Shown here one piece after another: positions 16,681 to 25,926 of a stretch of 64,000 bases of DNA. A program made the position numbers and the translations under genes. The DNA comes from an uncultured Bacilli bacterium. GTDB lineage: Bacteria; Bacillota_I; Bacilli_A; RF39; UBA660. The DNA is taken from contig CAKPCA010000005.1 of assembly GCA_934141145.1 (NCBI GenBank), forward strand, positions 5,951 through 69,950, in the 5' to 3' direction. Below the pieces are notes generated by a model, which was not told the DNA's origin, did not search any database, and worked only from the letters and a program-made list of their open reading frames with translations. The number at the start of each line of letters is the position of its first letter. Positions within the stretch are counted from its first letter, which is position 1.

Positions 16681-17898
16681 TTATTTTTCTATTTTTACAT
16701 AATATGACGTATCATTATTTTTTGTATTTATTGCCTGACCTTCTATTCCTTCATTTCCATGATCTACTATAATCCAAATATAATTCCATGTAGAATTATC
16801 TGGTATATTGGTATCACTTTTATCAGTACCGTTAGATATAATCTTTTTAGGTGTTAAAATAAGAGAATATATATCATTTTCTGTGATATTATTAGACTTT
16901 GATAATATTGAAGAAATTTTACTTTCATCTATTCCAATATTTTTAAGTCCTTCTTTACCAGTTTTTACAGTATATGTTCCATACCAATAATTATCATTTA
17001 AATCATTTACAGATTTATACCACCAAAATTCTCCATTTTTAAAAACCCAATAAGTTTCAGAGTTGGATAAAATTCTAAAATTTCCTTCTATGCCTTTTTC
17101 TTTACTTAAATTACTAGTTCTTAAATTTGAATATTTATTCCAATTACTTAATGAATTAAGTATATCATTAGTTGTGTTATCTTTTTTTGTTTCTTCTTGT
17201 TTCTCTATTTGAATTGTATTTAATAAATCAATAATTGAACTATCAAATATTTTTTCATCGTCTTGTGTATTAGACATAAAAGATAAAATTATATTTTTAT
17301 CTTTTGATATTAATAAATAAATTTTCCCATTTATAGAATTATTGGATAATCCATAATTGTATGATGCATAGTATATATCATCTTTTATCAAATTAAAATT
17401 TGCACCATTACTATATATTTTTAAAGAACTAGGAATATTTTTACTCCAATAAGATAAAAATTCATTATATATTGTTGATTTACAACTACTAAGTGAAAAA
17501 TCACAATCTATTTCATCTAACTTACTTGTTCCCACAGGAACTATGCTTGATTGCTTTAATTTTCTATATTTTAATCCTTTTTTTGATGCTCCTGAATTAG
17601 TCTTAACTGAAACTATATTCCAATCGTTATTATACTCAAGAGTATATCCATCACCATAAAAAAATGTACTTTTACTTAAACTTTTATTAAAACTATCAAA
17701 CAATATTTTAGTACCAATAATTAAAACAATTGATAAAAAAAGTATGACTCCTAATATTATCCCAATTATTAATAACACATTATTTTTCTTTTTTGATTGT
17801 GGTGTTTGATTAATACTTATATTTTCATTATTTAAATTATTTTGATTTTCTAATTCTACTGTATTGTTGCTTAAATTAAAATTATTTTCATTATTCAT
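16681..17898 (-). CDS. Hypothetical single-pass membrane protein, extracytoplasmic beta-rich region
   Basis: Not recognised. 405 aa. Residues 1-35 are Asn/Gln-rich and probably cytoplasmic, ~38-62 a TM helix (VLLIIGIILGVILFLSIVLIIG), and the remainder lies outside the cell. Two parts are visible: ~75-225 (YTLEYNNDWNIVSVK, then IYLLISKDKNIILSF) and ~245-405, rich in aromatic residues (ETYWVFKNGEFWWYKSVND, DNYWYGTYTVKTGKEGL). It is the first gene of an operon with the glycine-rich prepilin and has a strong promoter, so an accessory role in pilus display is possible but inferred from position only. Confidence 0.78.
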   Translation of the reverse strand: MNNENNFNLSNNTVELENQNNLNNENISINQTPQSKKKNNVLLIIGIILGVILFLSIVLIIGTKILFDSFNKSLSKSTFFYGDGYTLEYNNDWNIVSVKTNSGASKKGLKYRKLKQSSIVPVGTSKLDEIDCDFSLSSCKSTIYNEFLSYWSKNIPSSLKIYSNGANFNLIKDDIYYASYNYGLSNNSINGKIYLLISKDKNIILSFMSNTQDDEKIFDSSIIDLLNTIQIEKQEETKKDNTTNDILNSLSNWNKYSNLRTSNLSKEKGIEGNFRILSNSETYWVFKNGEFWWYKSVNDLNDNYWYGTYTVKTGKEGLKNIGIDESKISSILSKSNNITENDIYSLILTPKKIISNGTDKSDTNIPDNSTWNYIWIIVDHGNEGIEGQAINTKNNDTSYYVKIEK

Positions 17899-17924
17899 AT
17901 TTCGACTCTCCTATTTTCTATTAA

Positions 17925-17953
17925 ATTATATCATCTTACTATATATATTTCAA
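17925..17953 (-). promoter_or_regulatory. Promoter of the membrane protein/glycine-rich prepilin operon
   Basis: TTGAAA (17948-17953), 17 bp, TATAAT (17925-17930) on the minus strand, upstream of TAGGAGAGTCGAAAT-ATG. Confidence 0.75.
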
Positions 17954-18012
17954 GATACAAGAGAGCAAAATACAAAATTTATTTTTTTAATTATACTATT
18001 TGTTCAATACAA

Positions 18013-18038
18013 AAAAATGTATTTATACATACATTTTT
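18013..18038 (-). terminator. Terminator of the tgt operon
   Basis: AAAAATGTAT-TTATAC-ATACATTTTT hairpin at the stop codon of the gene ending at 18023. Confidence 0.75.
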
Positions 18039-18835
18039 ACTATAAATAAAATTACAATTAACATTAATACAACAGATAGAAAAATAATATTAATAAATCC
18101 ATATGATTTACTATTTTGAATAGCACTTTCATCTTGGTAAAACATGGGTGATCCTTCATATAATTTATCATGTGACAAATTATTAAATTCAACTTCTTTT
18201 AATATTTCATTTTCAACAGGTACATAAGCACATATAAATTCTGGTCTTAAATATATTTTACCATCTTTATTCTTATAATATATGGGTTCTGCATCCATCT
18301 CTGATCCTTTTAATGCATTTTTTGGAACTTTTATTATAAAACACCCTCTAGATAATTTATAGTTTTCACATAGCATTATTTCTCTTAACATAAAAGGAAA
18401 ATTTTCAAACATCTGAACATGATCATGAATATATGTTGAATCTTTAAACTCTATACCTTTTTCAAAAATGTTTTCTTTAGGACTTGCTGTTCTATGAATA
18501 CCAATCATATATTTATCACTTTCATAATTATATAGTGCTTCAAGTGTTTCTCCAATTTTTCTATCTATTTTGCCATTGACAAAGTCATACATATCATTTC
18601 TATCATCTTGAAGTTCTGGTATTTCTGCCTTTTTATATTTTTCTGGTATCATATAATAATTATTGTTATTATTTAAAATATTATCTACCATTTCTATAAC
18701 TTCATCTTTTGATTTACTATTAAAAATAGTATCTATTTCTTCATTAGTATATCCTTTTTTTAAAAATACTTTTGCAAGCTTATTAGGTACTTTATCATAT
18801 AATTTTCCTAGTTTTTCTTTACTATATTTTAACAT
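18023..18835 (-). CDS. Tail-anchored protein with possible ADP-ribosyltransferase-like core
   Basis: 270 aa, not firmly recognised. Residues 1-55 are helical (LAKVFLKKGYTNEEIDTIF). The core ~105-215 (DKYMIGIHRTASPKENIFEKG, RGCFIIKVPKNALKG, then LRPEFICAYVPVENEILKEV) has the layout of small ART-fold proteins: an H-R-T strand near the start and a late Glu before a hydrophobic strand. This is a weak fold-level suggestion. Residues ~245-268 form a C-terminal TM helix, so the protein is tail-anchored with its body in the cytoplasm. It starts one base after the tgt stop, so it is co-translated with tgt. A link to tRNA modification is not shown by sequence. Confidence 0.7.
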   Translation of the reverse strand: MLKYSKEKLGKLYDKVPNKLAKVFLKKGYTNEEIDTIFNSKSKDEVIEMVDNILNNNNNYYMIPEKYKKAEIPELQDDRNDMYDFVNGKIDRKIGETLEALYNYESDKYMIGIHRTASPKENIFEKGIEFKDSTYIHDHVQMFENFPFMLREIMLCENYKLSRGCFIIKVPKNALKGSEMDAEPIYYKNKDGKIYLRPEFICAYVPVENEILKEVEFNNLSHDKLYEGSPMFYQDESAIQNSKSYGFINIIFLSVVLMLIVILFIVKMYV

Positions 18836-18836
18836 T

Positions 18837-19952
18837 TTACTTCTCCATATAATTTTTTAAAAATTCTTCTTTATATTCTAAGAAAGTATCATTATCAATA
18901 GACTTTCTAATATCTTCAGTAAGTTTAATTAAAAATCTAATATTATGAATTGATAAAAGTCTTCCTGCAAGTTGTTCTTTTGAAACAAGTAAATGTCTTA
19001 TATATGCCTTAGTATAATTCTTACAAGTATAACAATCACAAGTATCTTCAATTGGTGTAAAATCTTCTTTAAATTTTGCATTTTTCAAATTCATTTTACC
19101 ATGATGAGTAAAAGCATTACCATGTCTTGCTATTCTAGTTGGAAGAACGCAGTCAAACATATCTATTCCTCTTTCTACACCTTCTAGAATATCAACGGGT
19201 TCTCCTATTCCCATTAAATATCTAGGTTTATCATCTGGTATATATGGAATTGAATAATCTATTGCTTTATACATGTCTTCTTTAGATTCATTGTCATTTG
19301 CAACACCACCAACACTATAACCATCAAAATCAAGTTTAACAGTTTCTGTTGCGGAAAATTTTCTTAAATCTTCATATGCACCACCTTGGATAATACCAAA
19401 CAATGATTGATTTTCATTATTATGTACATCTTTCCCTCTTTTAGCCCATCTAAGTGTTCTTTCAATACTATTTTTCATATATTTATAGTCTGCACTTGCT
19501 GGTGGACATTCATCAAAACTCATTGCTATATCACTATCCAATTTATTTTGTATTCCAATACTTTTTTCTGGTGTTAAAAATAATTCCTTCCCATCTATAT
19601 GGCTTTTAAATTTAACCCCTTCTTCACAAATATCCTTTGGTCTTGCTAGTGAAAATACTTGAAATCCACCTGAATCAGTTAATATAGGTCCATCATAATT
19701 CATAAACTTATGAAGTCCTCCTGCTTTTGATACTATATCTTCACCAGGTCTAAGCCATAAATGATATGTATTAGATAATATTACTGCACTATTCATTTCT
19801 TTTAGCTCTTCTGGAACAAGCGTTTTAACATTTGCAAGTGTTCCAACCGGCATAAACATTGGTGTTTCAAAAGAGCCATGATTTGTATGTAATATACCAT
19901 GTCTTGCTTTTGTATTTTTTTCATTTTTTAATAACTCATACTTTATTTTCAT
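18837..19952 (-). CDS. tgt: Queuine/preQ1 tRNA-guanine transglycosylase
   Basis: 371 aa, cytoplasmic. It exchanges guanine-34 for preQ1 in tRNAs with GUN anticodons, the first tRNA-level step of queuosine synthesis. Visible motifs: LTDSGGFQVFSLA (base-recognition Asp), SFDECPPASADYKY, YSVGGVAND, the catalytic Asp segment FDCVLPTRIARHG, and the zinc site CDCYTCKNYTKAYIRHLL near the C-terminus. Length is standard. It stands near queA, the next enzyme of the pathway, separated by one divergent small gene. Its promoter has an extended -10. Confidence 0.97.
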   Translation of the reverse strand: MKIKYELLKNEKNTKARHGILHTNHGSFETPMFMPVGTLANVKTLVPEELKEMNSAVILSNTYHLWLRPGEDIVSKAGGLHKFMNYDGPILTDSGGFQVFSLARPKDICEEGVKFKSHIDGKELFLTPEKSIGIQNKLDSDIAMSFDECPPASADYKYMKNSIERTLRWAKRGKDVHNNENQSLFGIIQGGAYEDLRKFSATETVKLDFDGYSVGGVANDNESKEDMYKAIDYSIPYIPDDKPRYLMGIGEPVDILEGVERGIDMFDCVLPTRIARHGNAFTHHGKMNLKNAKFKEDFTPIEDTCDCYTCKNYTKAYIRHLLVSKEQLAGRLLSIHNIRFLIKLTEDIRKSIDNDTFLEYKEEFLKNYMEK

Positions 19953-19970
19953 AAATACACCTCTTTTTAA

Positions 19971-19998
19971 ATTATATCATATTTTTTGACATTTTGAA
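19971..19998 (-). promoter_or_regulatory. Promoter of tgt
   Basis: Extended -10 TGATATAAT (TATAAT at 19971-19976) with a weak -35 TTCAAA (19993-19998), spacer 16 bp, minus strand. It overlaps the divergent promoter at 19986. Confidence 0.6.
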
Positions 19999-20014
19999 GT
20001 ATATATTATATAAT
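19986..20014 (+). promoter_or_regulatory. Perfect-consensus sigma-A promoter
   Basis: TTGACA (19986-19991), 17 bp, TATAAT (20009-20014), full consensus in both boxes. It drives the 150-aa gene at 20041, whose ribosome site is GCGAGGGG. Confidence 0.88.
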
Positions 20015-20040
20015 AACAACCCGTAAAGCGAGGGGTAAAA

Positions 20041-20493
20041 ATGAGAGAAATAAATCATTCTTTTCAAAATTTAGAATTAATGAAAGAAAGAGCACGAAAC
20101 CGTATAGAATATTTGACTATAAACTTTGATGGTTTTAATAATTTTACTGATGAAGATAGAAAAAAAGCTAAAGAAATTGCTAGTAAAATTAATATTAATG
20201 AAAGCGCATTAGAAAATCAAAAATATTATTATATGATTTTTGCATTAACAACAATTGAAAATAAGAAAAAATATAATGTTCAAGAAATATTATCAATATT
20301 AATTGAAGCTATTGATCCGAATTTAAGGCTATTAAAAATTTCTATGACTAGTAATACTGATTTTGAAATAGAAAAGAAAGCTAATAGATTATTTGGTTTT
20401 TATGACCCTAATCTGATTGACTTCGAAAGAGAATATGCTAGAAGATTTTATAAAAAGAATAGAAATGAAAAAGCAAAAAAATTAGAACAATAA
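20041..20493 (+). CDS. Hypothetical small soluble helical protein
   Basis: Not recognised. 150 aa, no TM segment, highly charged, predicted mostly helical (ELMKERARNRIEYLTINFDG, FTDEDRKKAKEIASKINI, ARRFYKKNRNEKAKKLEQ). It has a perfect-consensus promoter, a strong GAGGGG ribosome site and its own terminator, so it is probably well expressed. It interrupts the tgt-queA neighbourhood on the opposite strand. A regulatory or structural role is possible; the sequence shows none. Confidence 0.78.
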   Translation: MREINHSFQNLELMKERARNRIEYLTINFDGFNNFTDEDRKKAKEIASKININESALENQKYYYMIFALTTIENKKKYNVQEILSILIEAIDPNLRLLKISMTSNTDFEIEKKANRLFGFYDPNLIDFEREYARRFYKKNRNEKAKKLEQ

Positions 20494-20506
20494 AGTTCTA
20501 ATTTTT
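20477..20506. terminator. Bidirectional terminator between the 150-aa gene and queA
   Basis: AAAAATTAGAAC-AATAAA-GTTCTAATTTTT hairpin with A and T flanks at the convergent gene ends. Confidence 0.85.
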
Positions 20507-21527
20507 ATTTTATAAACATTGAATCACCAAATGAAAAGAATCTATATTTGTTTTTAACTGCCTCATTATATGCATTCATTATTTTTTCTTTACCAGCAAA
20601 AGTACTTACAAGCATAACAAGTGTTGATTTTGGTAAATGGAAATTTGTAATTAATGCGTCAATTCCTTTAAATTCAAACCCAGGATATATAAATATTTCT
20701 GTCCATCCAGAGCATGCTTTAAATTCACTATACAAATTCATTATTGTTTCTAGTGTTCTTGTTGATGTTGTACCAACTGCAATTATTCTTCTTCCTTCTT
20801 TTTTTGCTTTATTAAGATTTTCTGCAGTTTCTTTACTCATCATATAAAATTCACTATGCATTTTATGTTTAGTTACATCTTCTACTTGTACAGGTCTAAA
20901 TGTACCAAGTCCAACATGAAGAGTAACTTCTTCTATATCAATACCTTTTTCTTTTATTTTTTCAAGTAATTCTTTTGTAAAATGAAGACCTGCGGTAGGT
21001 GCTGCTGCACTACCTTCTTCTTTAGCATATACTGTTTGATATCTATTTTTATCTTCTAATTTTTCATGTATATAAGGTGGAAGTGGCATTTCTCCTAATC
21101 TATCCAATATTTCTAAAAGTATTCCATCATATATAAATTTAAAATGTCTAATACCATCATCTAATACTTTAGTGCATTCTACTTTTAAATCATCAGAGAA
21201 TTTAATAATAGTTCCTTCTTTTACTCTTTTTGCTGGTTTACATAAGCATTCCCACTCATCAGAACCAAGATCTTTTAACATAAGTACTTCAATAACTGCA
21301 CCTGTTTCTTCTTTAGTACCGATTATTCTAGCAGGTATTACTTTTGTATTATTTATAACAAGTACATCACCTTTATTTAAGTAATTTATTATGTGATCAA
21401 ATCTTTCATGGGTAATTTCACCAGTTTTTTTATCAAGCACTAAAAGTTTAGAGTGATCTCTTTCCTTTATTGGAGTTTGCGCAATTAATTCTTCTGGTAA
21501 ATAATAATCAAAATCATCTGTTTTCAT
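20505..21527 (-). CDS. queA: S-adenosylmethionine:tRNA ribosyltransferase-isomerase
   Basis: 340 aa, cytoplasmic. It transfers the ribosyl part of SAM to preQ1-tRNA to give epoxyqueuosine. Signature segments: FDYYLPEELIAQTPI at the N-terminus, DHSKLLVLDK, VLVINNTKVIPARI, AAPTAGLHFT (the most conserved QueA motif), TLHVGLGTFRPV and FHLPKSTLVMLVS. Length is typical. TAGGAGG precedes the ATG. It follows ruvB on the same strand, as in Bacillus (ruvA-ruvB-queA-tgt). Confidence 0.97.
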   Translation of the reverse strand: MKTDDFDYYLPEELIAQTPIKERDHSKLLVLDKKTGEITHERFDHIINYLNKGDVLVINNTKVIPARIIGTKEETGAVIEVLMLKDLGSDEWECLCKPAKRVKEGTIIKFSDDLKVECTKVLDDGIRHFKFIYDGILLEILDRLGEMPLPPYIHEKLEDKNRYQTVYAKEEGSAAAPTAGLHFTKELLEKIKEKGIDIEEVTLHVGLGTFRPVQVEDVTKHKMHSEFYMMSKETAENLNKAKKEGRRIIAVGTTSTRTLETIMNLYSEFKACSGWTEIFIYPGFEFKGIDALITNFHLPKSTLVMLVSTFAGKEKIMNAYNEAVKNKYRFFSFGDSMFIK

Positions 21528-21594
21528 ATAAATTTCCTCCTAGTTTTGAAACCTTAAATATTATAACACATATTAGAATTTCCTAATAAAACTC

Positions 21595-22599
21595 TTAATC
21601 AAACATACTTTTTTGGTAATCTATTCCTAAATGTTTATATGCTTTTTCTGTTACTACTCTTCCTCTATTAGTTCTTTTTAAAAATCCATTTTGAAGAAGA
21701 TATGGTTCATATACATCTTCAATAGTAGATACTTCTTCACCAATAGATGCGGCTAGTGCATCTATACCAACAGGACCACCATTAAATTTATATATAATTG
21801 ATTTTAATAAATTATGATCAGTATCATCAAGTCCTTCTGAATCTACTTTTAATTTATCAAGTGCAGTTTTAGTAATATCTATATCAATATTCCCATTGCC
21901 ATTTACTAAAGCAAAATCTCTAACTCTTTTTAAAAGTCTATTTGCTATTCTTGGTGTACCTCTTGATCTTTTTGCAAGCTCTATTGCTGCTGCATCATCT
22001 ATTTCTACTTCAAATACATCCGATGTTCTTTTTATTATATTACATAAATCTTCTACATTATAATATTCAAGTTTTGATATAATACCAAACCTATCTCTTA
22101 AAGGAGATGTCAAATCTCCAACTCTAGTAGTTGCACCTACAAGTGTAAATGGTGGTAAATCTATTTTTATACTTCTTGATGAACCATCATTTCCTATAAT
22201 TATATCCAAAGTAAAATCTTCCATAGCAGAATAAAGTACCTCTTCCACTACTCTTGGCATTCTATGAATTTCATCTATAAAAAGTACATCACCAGGTTCT
22301 AAAGATGATAAAAGAGCGGCTAAATCACCAGTTTTTTCAATAGCAGGACCACTTGATGTTTTTATATTACTTCCAAGTTCATTTGCTATTATATAAGCTA
22401 GTGTTGTTTTACCAAGTCCTGGAGGTCCATATAAAAGAGTATGATCAAGTGATTCATCTCTTAATTTAGCAGCTTTTATAAATACACCAATATTTTCTTT
22501 AACATCATTTTGACCTATGTATTCTTTTAAATACTTGGGTCTTAATGAAAGTTCAAAATCATCCTCATTTTGTTTTTCTTCATCTAATATTCTATTCAT
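21595..22599 (-). CDS. ruvB: Holliday junction branch-migration ATPase RuvB
   Basis: 334 aa AAA+ motor that pulls DNA through the RuvA-bound Holliday junction. The N-terminal tail ends in SLRPKYLKEYIGQ; Walker A is GPPGLGKTTL (~57-66), Walker B LFIDEIHR, sensor 1 GATTRVGDLTSPLRDRFG with the arginine finger, and a C-terminal winged helix (GGPVGIDALAASIGEE, YLLQNGFLKRTNRGR). All motifs are intact. The start has AAGGGGG upstream. RuvA ends 11 bp before it on the same strand. Confidence 0.98.
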   Translation of the reverse strand: MNRILDEEKQNEDDFELSLRPKYLKEYIGQNDVKENIGVFIKAAKLRDESLDHTLLYGPPGLGKTTLAYIIANELGSNIKTSSGPAIEKTGDLAALLSSLEPGDVLFIDEIHRMPRVVEEVLYSAMEDFTLDIIIGNDGSSRSIKIDLPPFTLVGATTRVGDLTSPLRDRFGIISKLEYYNVEDLCNIIKRTSDVFEVEIDDAAAIELAKRSRGTPRIANRLLKRVRDFALVNGNGNIDIDITKTALDKLKVDSEGLDDTDHNLLKSIIYKFNGGPVGIDALAASIGEEVSTIEDVYEPYLLQNGFLKRTNRGRVVTEKAYKHLGIDYQKSMFD

Positions 22600-22610
22600 A
22601 GTTAACCCCC

Positions 22611-23162
22611 TTATTTAAGCAATAACTTTAATGCTTCTTTTATCTTTTCTTCTATTGAAAGATTACTTGGTACACTTTTTATAACCTTATTTATATCTTG
22701 AGATTTATAACCAAGAGCCTTTAATGCTTCTACTAACTCATCACTAGATTCCTGAACATTATTTTCTTTACTCACTAATTTACCTTTTAAATCAAGTATT
22801 ATTTGACGCGCTACTTTATCCCCTATTTTTGGAAATTTCTTTAAATATAAAATATTTTCTCTTTCTATTGCATCAATTATTCCATCTAAAGATGATGCGG
22901 CAAGCATAGGTAAAGCCATTTTAGGACCCAATCCTTTTACATTAATTAATTTTAAGAAGAAATCTCGCTCTTCTTTAGTTTTAAAACCAAATAAACTATC
23001 CTCATCTTCTCTAATATGTTCATATAAATATACTCTATATTCTTCATTAATTCTATATGAATAAGGATCTGGTACATATATTTTATAACCTATATTATTT
23101 ACAAGAATTACTATATATCCTGATTCAATACTATCTATTATTCCATTCATAAACTCGAACAT
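22611..23162 (-). CDS. ruvA: Holliday junction-binding protein RuvA
   Basis: 183 aa, slightly short against the usual ~200. It has an N-terminal OB domain (GIIDSIESGYIVILVNNIGY, YLYEHIREDEDSLFGF), two helix-hairpin-helix motifs (LINVKGLGPKMALPML and LKKFPKIGDKVARQIILDLKG), then a shortened acidic linker and the C-terminal RuvB-contacting three-helix domain (DELVEALKALGYKSQDINK). It forms an operon with ruvB. The ribosome site GGTGATAACAT supports ATG 23162; MNGIID at residue 5 is an alternative start. Confidence 0.96.
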   Translation of the reverse strand: MFEFMNGIIDSIESGYIVILVNNIGYKIYVPDPYSYRINEEYRVYLYEHIREDEDSLFGFKTKEERDFFLKLINVKGLGPKMALPMLAASSLDGIIDAIERENILYLKKFPKIGDKVARQIILDLKGKLVSKENNVQESSDELVEALKALGYKSQDINKVIKSVPSNLSIEEKIKEALKLLLK

Positions 23163-23240
23163 ATGTTATCACCAATATCATTATATCATAAATAAAATAC
23201 TAATAAAAGAGTAAAAGAAAAAAGAAACAAATTATTTCTT

Positions 23241-24509
23241 TTATTCTCTAAATTCAAATTCATAGTCTAATATTCTAACATAATTGCCTTCTTGAATTCC
23301 CATTTCTCTTAAGCGATCATCTACGCCCATTTTTCTTAATTTATTTGCAAATCTTCTTGCACCTTCATCAGTAAACTTAGTCATTTTTAATAATTTTTCT
23401 ATCTTTTCGCCAGTTACAACATAAACATCATTGTCTTTATAAACTTCAAATGTTGGTTCTTCTTTAAATTTATATAATACATGACTTTCAAAATTATCTT
23501 CACTATATAAAGGTTCTTCACTAGTTTCATCTAACTTATTTGCTATTTCTATTAAAGCATCATCAATACCTTCATTATTTAATGCAGAAATAGGAAATAC
23601 TTTTTCTTTTACTTTTTTCTTAAATTCTTCTAAGTTCTCTTTAGCACCATCCATATCCATTTTATTTGCAATTATTACTTGTGGTTTTTCAAGTAATTTA
23701 GGATTAAACTCTTCTAGTTCTTTATTTATAAGTACATAATCATCATATGGATTTCTTCCTTCTGTAGAACCCATATCTATAATATGAGCAATAACTCTTG
23801 TTCTTTCTATATGTCTTAAAAATTTATCACCAAGTCCTTCGCCTAAAGATGCACCTTTTATAAGACCAGGTAAATCTGCTGCTACAAATACTCTTCCATC
23901 TTTTGTCTTAACAACACCTAAATTTGGTGATAAAGTTGTAAAATGATATTCTGCTATTTTAGGTTTTGCCTTTGATATCTTAGATATTAAAGTACTCTTA
24001 CCAACACTTGGCATACCAACAAATCCAACATCCGCTAAAAGTTTAAGTTCAACTTTTAGTCTTCTTTCTTCACCAGGTTCACCATTTTCTGAAAAATTAG
24101 GTGCTGGATTATTATGTGTTGCAAAGGCAGTATTACCTCTTCCACCTCTTCCACCTTTAGCAATTACAACTTCATCATTTGGTTTAGTTAAATCTGCTAA
24201 AATTAATCCAGTATCCATATCAGTTACTGTAGTTCCTTGAGGAACTTTAATAATAACATCTTCGGCATTTTTACCATTTTTATTACTACCAAGACCATTT
24301 TCTCCTTTAGGTGCCTTTATTAATTTTTTATATCTTAAATCTAATAATGTTTTAAGACCCAAATCAACTTTAAAAATAATACTAGCGCCTTTACCACCAT
24401 TACCTCCAGCAGGACCCCCCATAGGTACATATTTTTCTCTTCTAAAAGCAGTACAACCATCTCCACCATTACCAGCTTTAACATTAATTATAACCTCATC
24501 TACAAACAT
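23241..24509 (-). CDS. obg: Obg/CgtA GTPase, ribosome-associated
   Basis: 422 aa. Residues 1-158 are the glycine-rich Obg fold (GNGGDGCTAFRREKYVPMGG, GGRGGRGNTAFATHNNPAP). The G domain has GMPSVGKSTL (G1), DLPGLIKGAS (G3), NKMD (G4) and SALNNEG (G5), followed by a C-terminal OCT domain (YVVTGEKIEKLL, FANKLRKMGVDDRLREMG). It is an essential GTPase in 50S maturation that couples growth to (p)ppGpp. The trmB gene precedes it by 17 bp. A short run of six C at ~24414 lies in frame inside a conserved Gly codon block. Confidence 0.97.
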   Translation of the reverse strand: MFVDEVIINVKAGNGGDGCTAFRREKYVPMGGPAGGNGGKGASIIFKVDLGLKTLLDLRYKKLIKAPKGENGLGSNKNGKNAEDVIIKVPQGTTVTDMDTGLILADLTKPNDEVVIAKGGRGGRGNTAFATHNNPAPNFSENGEPGEERRLKVELKLLADVGFVGMPSVGKSTLISKISKAKPKIAEYHFTTLSPNLGVVKTKDGRVFVAADLPGLIKGASLGEGLGDKFLRHIERTRVIAHIIDMGSTEGRNPYDDYVLINKELEEFNPKLLEKPQVIIANKMDMDGAKENLEEFKKKVKEKVFPISALNNEGIDDALIEIANKLDETSEEPLYSEDNFESHVLYKFKEEPTFEVYKDNDVYVVTGEKIEKLLKMTKFTDEGARRFANKLRKMGVDDRLREMGIQEGNYVRILDYEFEFRE

Positions 24510-24526
24510 ATAAATACCTCCTTTCT

Positions 24527-25165
24527 TTAATTTTTAAATGATGCGTCTAAATAATAAACAACTCTATGTTCTTTAAAATATTGTTTCTCAAAATCAGTCA
24601 TTATATTTTCTATTTTTCTTTCATCTTTATGTAAATCTAAACTTACTTTATCAAATGTATACCAATAAGCACTTAAACTTTCAAGTGCAGAAGAAAACAA
24701 TATTTTATTATCTGTCTTTAAAATTATGTGTTTATTTTTCTTAAATATTCTATCATAAAGTCTTAAATAACTTTCATGAGTAAATCTTTTTCTTTCATCT
24801 TGTTTTTTAGGCCAAGGTTCTGAAAATGTCAAATAAATTGTATCGATTTCTTTTCCAAAATAATTAATTATATTTTTAGCATCTGCACAAATCATTCTTA
24901 AATTACTTATTTTTTGATTTCTAGTATTATTAATAGCAGTTGCTGTTTGGGATTTATCAAGTTCAAGACCAATATAATTAATATTAGGATGAGTTTTTGC
25001 CATTTCAATAATAAAACTACCTCTACCCATACCAAGTTCTAAACATATAGGATTATTATTACCAAATACTTCTTTCCATTTACCTTTATAATTTTCTGGA
25101 TTCTTAATAAGAATTTTACTATTTTCTAATATATTACCAGCATTTTTTACAATATTATAGCGCAT
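24527..25165 (-). CDS. trmB: tRNA (guanine-N7-)-methyltransferase
   Basis: 212 aa. It methylates G46 of tRNA with SAM. The Rossmann motif LELGMGRGSFIIEMA binds SAM. The segment TFSEPWPKKQDERKRFTHE is the TrmB signature (usually PWPKKRHxKRR), and LKTDN and FEKQYFKEHRVVYYLDA complete it. Length is normal. It is co-directional with obg. Confidence 0.95.
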   Translation of the reverse strand: MRYNIVKNAGNILENSKILIKNPENYKGKWKEVFGNNNPICLELGMGRGSFIIEMAKTHPNINYIGLELDKSQTATAINNTRNQKISNLRMICADAKNIINYFGKEIDTIYLTFSEPWPKKQDERKRFTHESYLRLYDRIFKKNKHIILKTDNKILFSSALESLSAYWYTFDKVSLDLHKDERKIENIMTDFEKQYFKEHRVVYYLDASFKN

Positions 25166-25223
25166 TAAAAATCACCTCTAAGAAAGATTTTACCATAAAT
25201 TTAATAAAAAAACTAGTAAAATA

Positions 25224-25251
25224 AAATGATGATTATTTTTGATCATCATTT
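25224..25251 (-). terminator. Terminator after the 206-aa gene
   Basis: AAATGATGAT / ATCATCATTT hairpin spanning the stop codon, with TTTTATTTT downstream on the minus strand. Confidence 0.8.
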
Positions 25252-25853
25252 GGTTTTGTTAAAGTCTTAACTTTACACTTTTTTTCCATATCATATATTA
25301 TATTATCTACTGAAGCAATAGAGTATGCTTTATTTATAATTTCGTTGAAAGCATCGTCAAATTTTTCGTGTGCTATTTTAACATAATTTTTTAACTTGTC
25401 TTCTAAATCTTGATTCATTTGTTCAAAATATAATAATTTAAATTCATCACTAACTTTTAAAATTCTTGAATCATCATCTATATCTATATATAGTCCAACT
25501 TTTCTATATTTTTGAAATTTTTCTTGAAAAAATTCAAGTTCTTTTAATTCATCGTTGCAAATAGTTGAAAAAGCTGGGTTAAGTAAAAAAGGAATACCTG
25601 TTGATACTTCTATAACAATATCTTCATCAATTTTTTTTAATAATAATATGTATCTTTGACTTTTATAATCAGATAAATTTCTTGTATAAGTATATGATGA
25701 CCTATTAGAATGATCTGAATATAATGACCAGTCAGTGTAAGTTGGAAAAAGATAACTAACACTTGTGATTATTCCAAAATATTCACCAACTTCTGGTTCT
25801 CCCTCAAAAAGACTTAATTTTTTATATGTTTTATCTGCTTCTTTATTTGTCAT
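25233..25853 (-). CDS. Hypothetical soluble protein
   Basis: Not recognised. 206 aa without TM segments or signal peptide. The N-terminal half looks beta-rich (EVGEYFGIITSVSYLFPTYT, RYILLLKKIDEDIVIEVSTG, KVGLYIDIDDDSRILKV). The C-terminal ~70 residues are helical and charged (LEDKLKNYVKIAHEKFDDAF). It has its own terminator and lies between ribosomal genes and trmB. Function not inferable. Confidence 0.75.
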   Translation of the reverse strand: MTNKEADKTYKKLSLFEGEPEVGEYFGIITSVSYLFPTYTDWSLYSDHSNRSSYTYTRNLSDYKSQRYILLLKKIDEDIVIEVSTGIPFLLNPAFSTICNDELKELEFFQEKFQKYRKVGLYIDIDDDSRILKVSDEFKLLYFEQMNQDLEDKLKNYVKIAHEKFDDAFNEIINKAYSIASVDNIIYDMEKKCKVKTLTKPNDDQK

Positions 25854-25926
25854 AAAAACCCTCCTTGAATATATTATAACAAATTATAAAAATATCTCAA
25901 TAAAAAAATATCATCATAAGATGATA

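Noticed and set aside
24414..24420. Run of six C in obg as a phase-variation tract
   Set aside because: It lies inside conserved Gly codons of the Obg fold in an essential gene, so slippage would be lethal.
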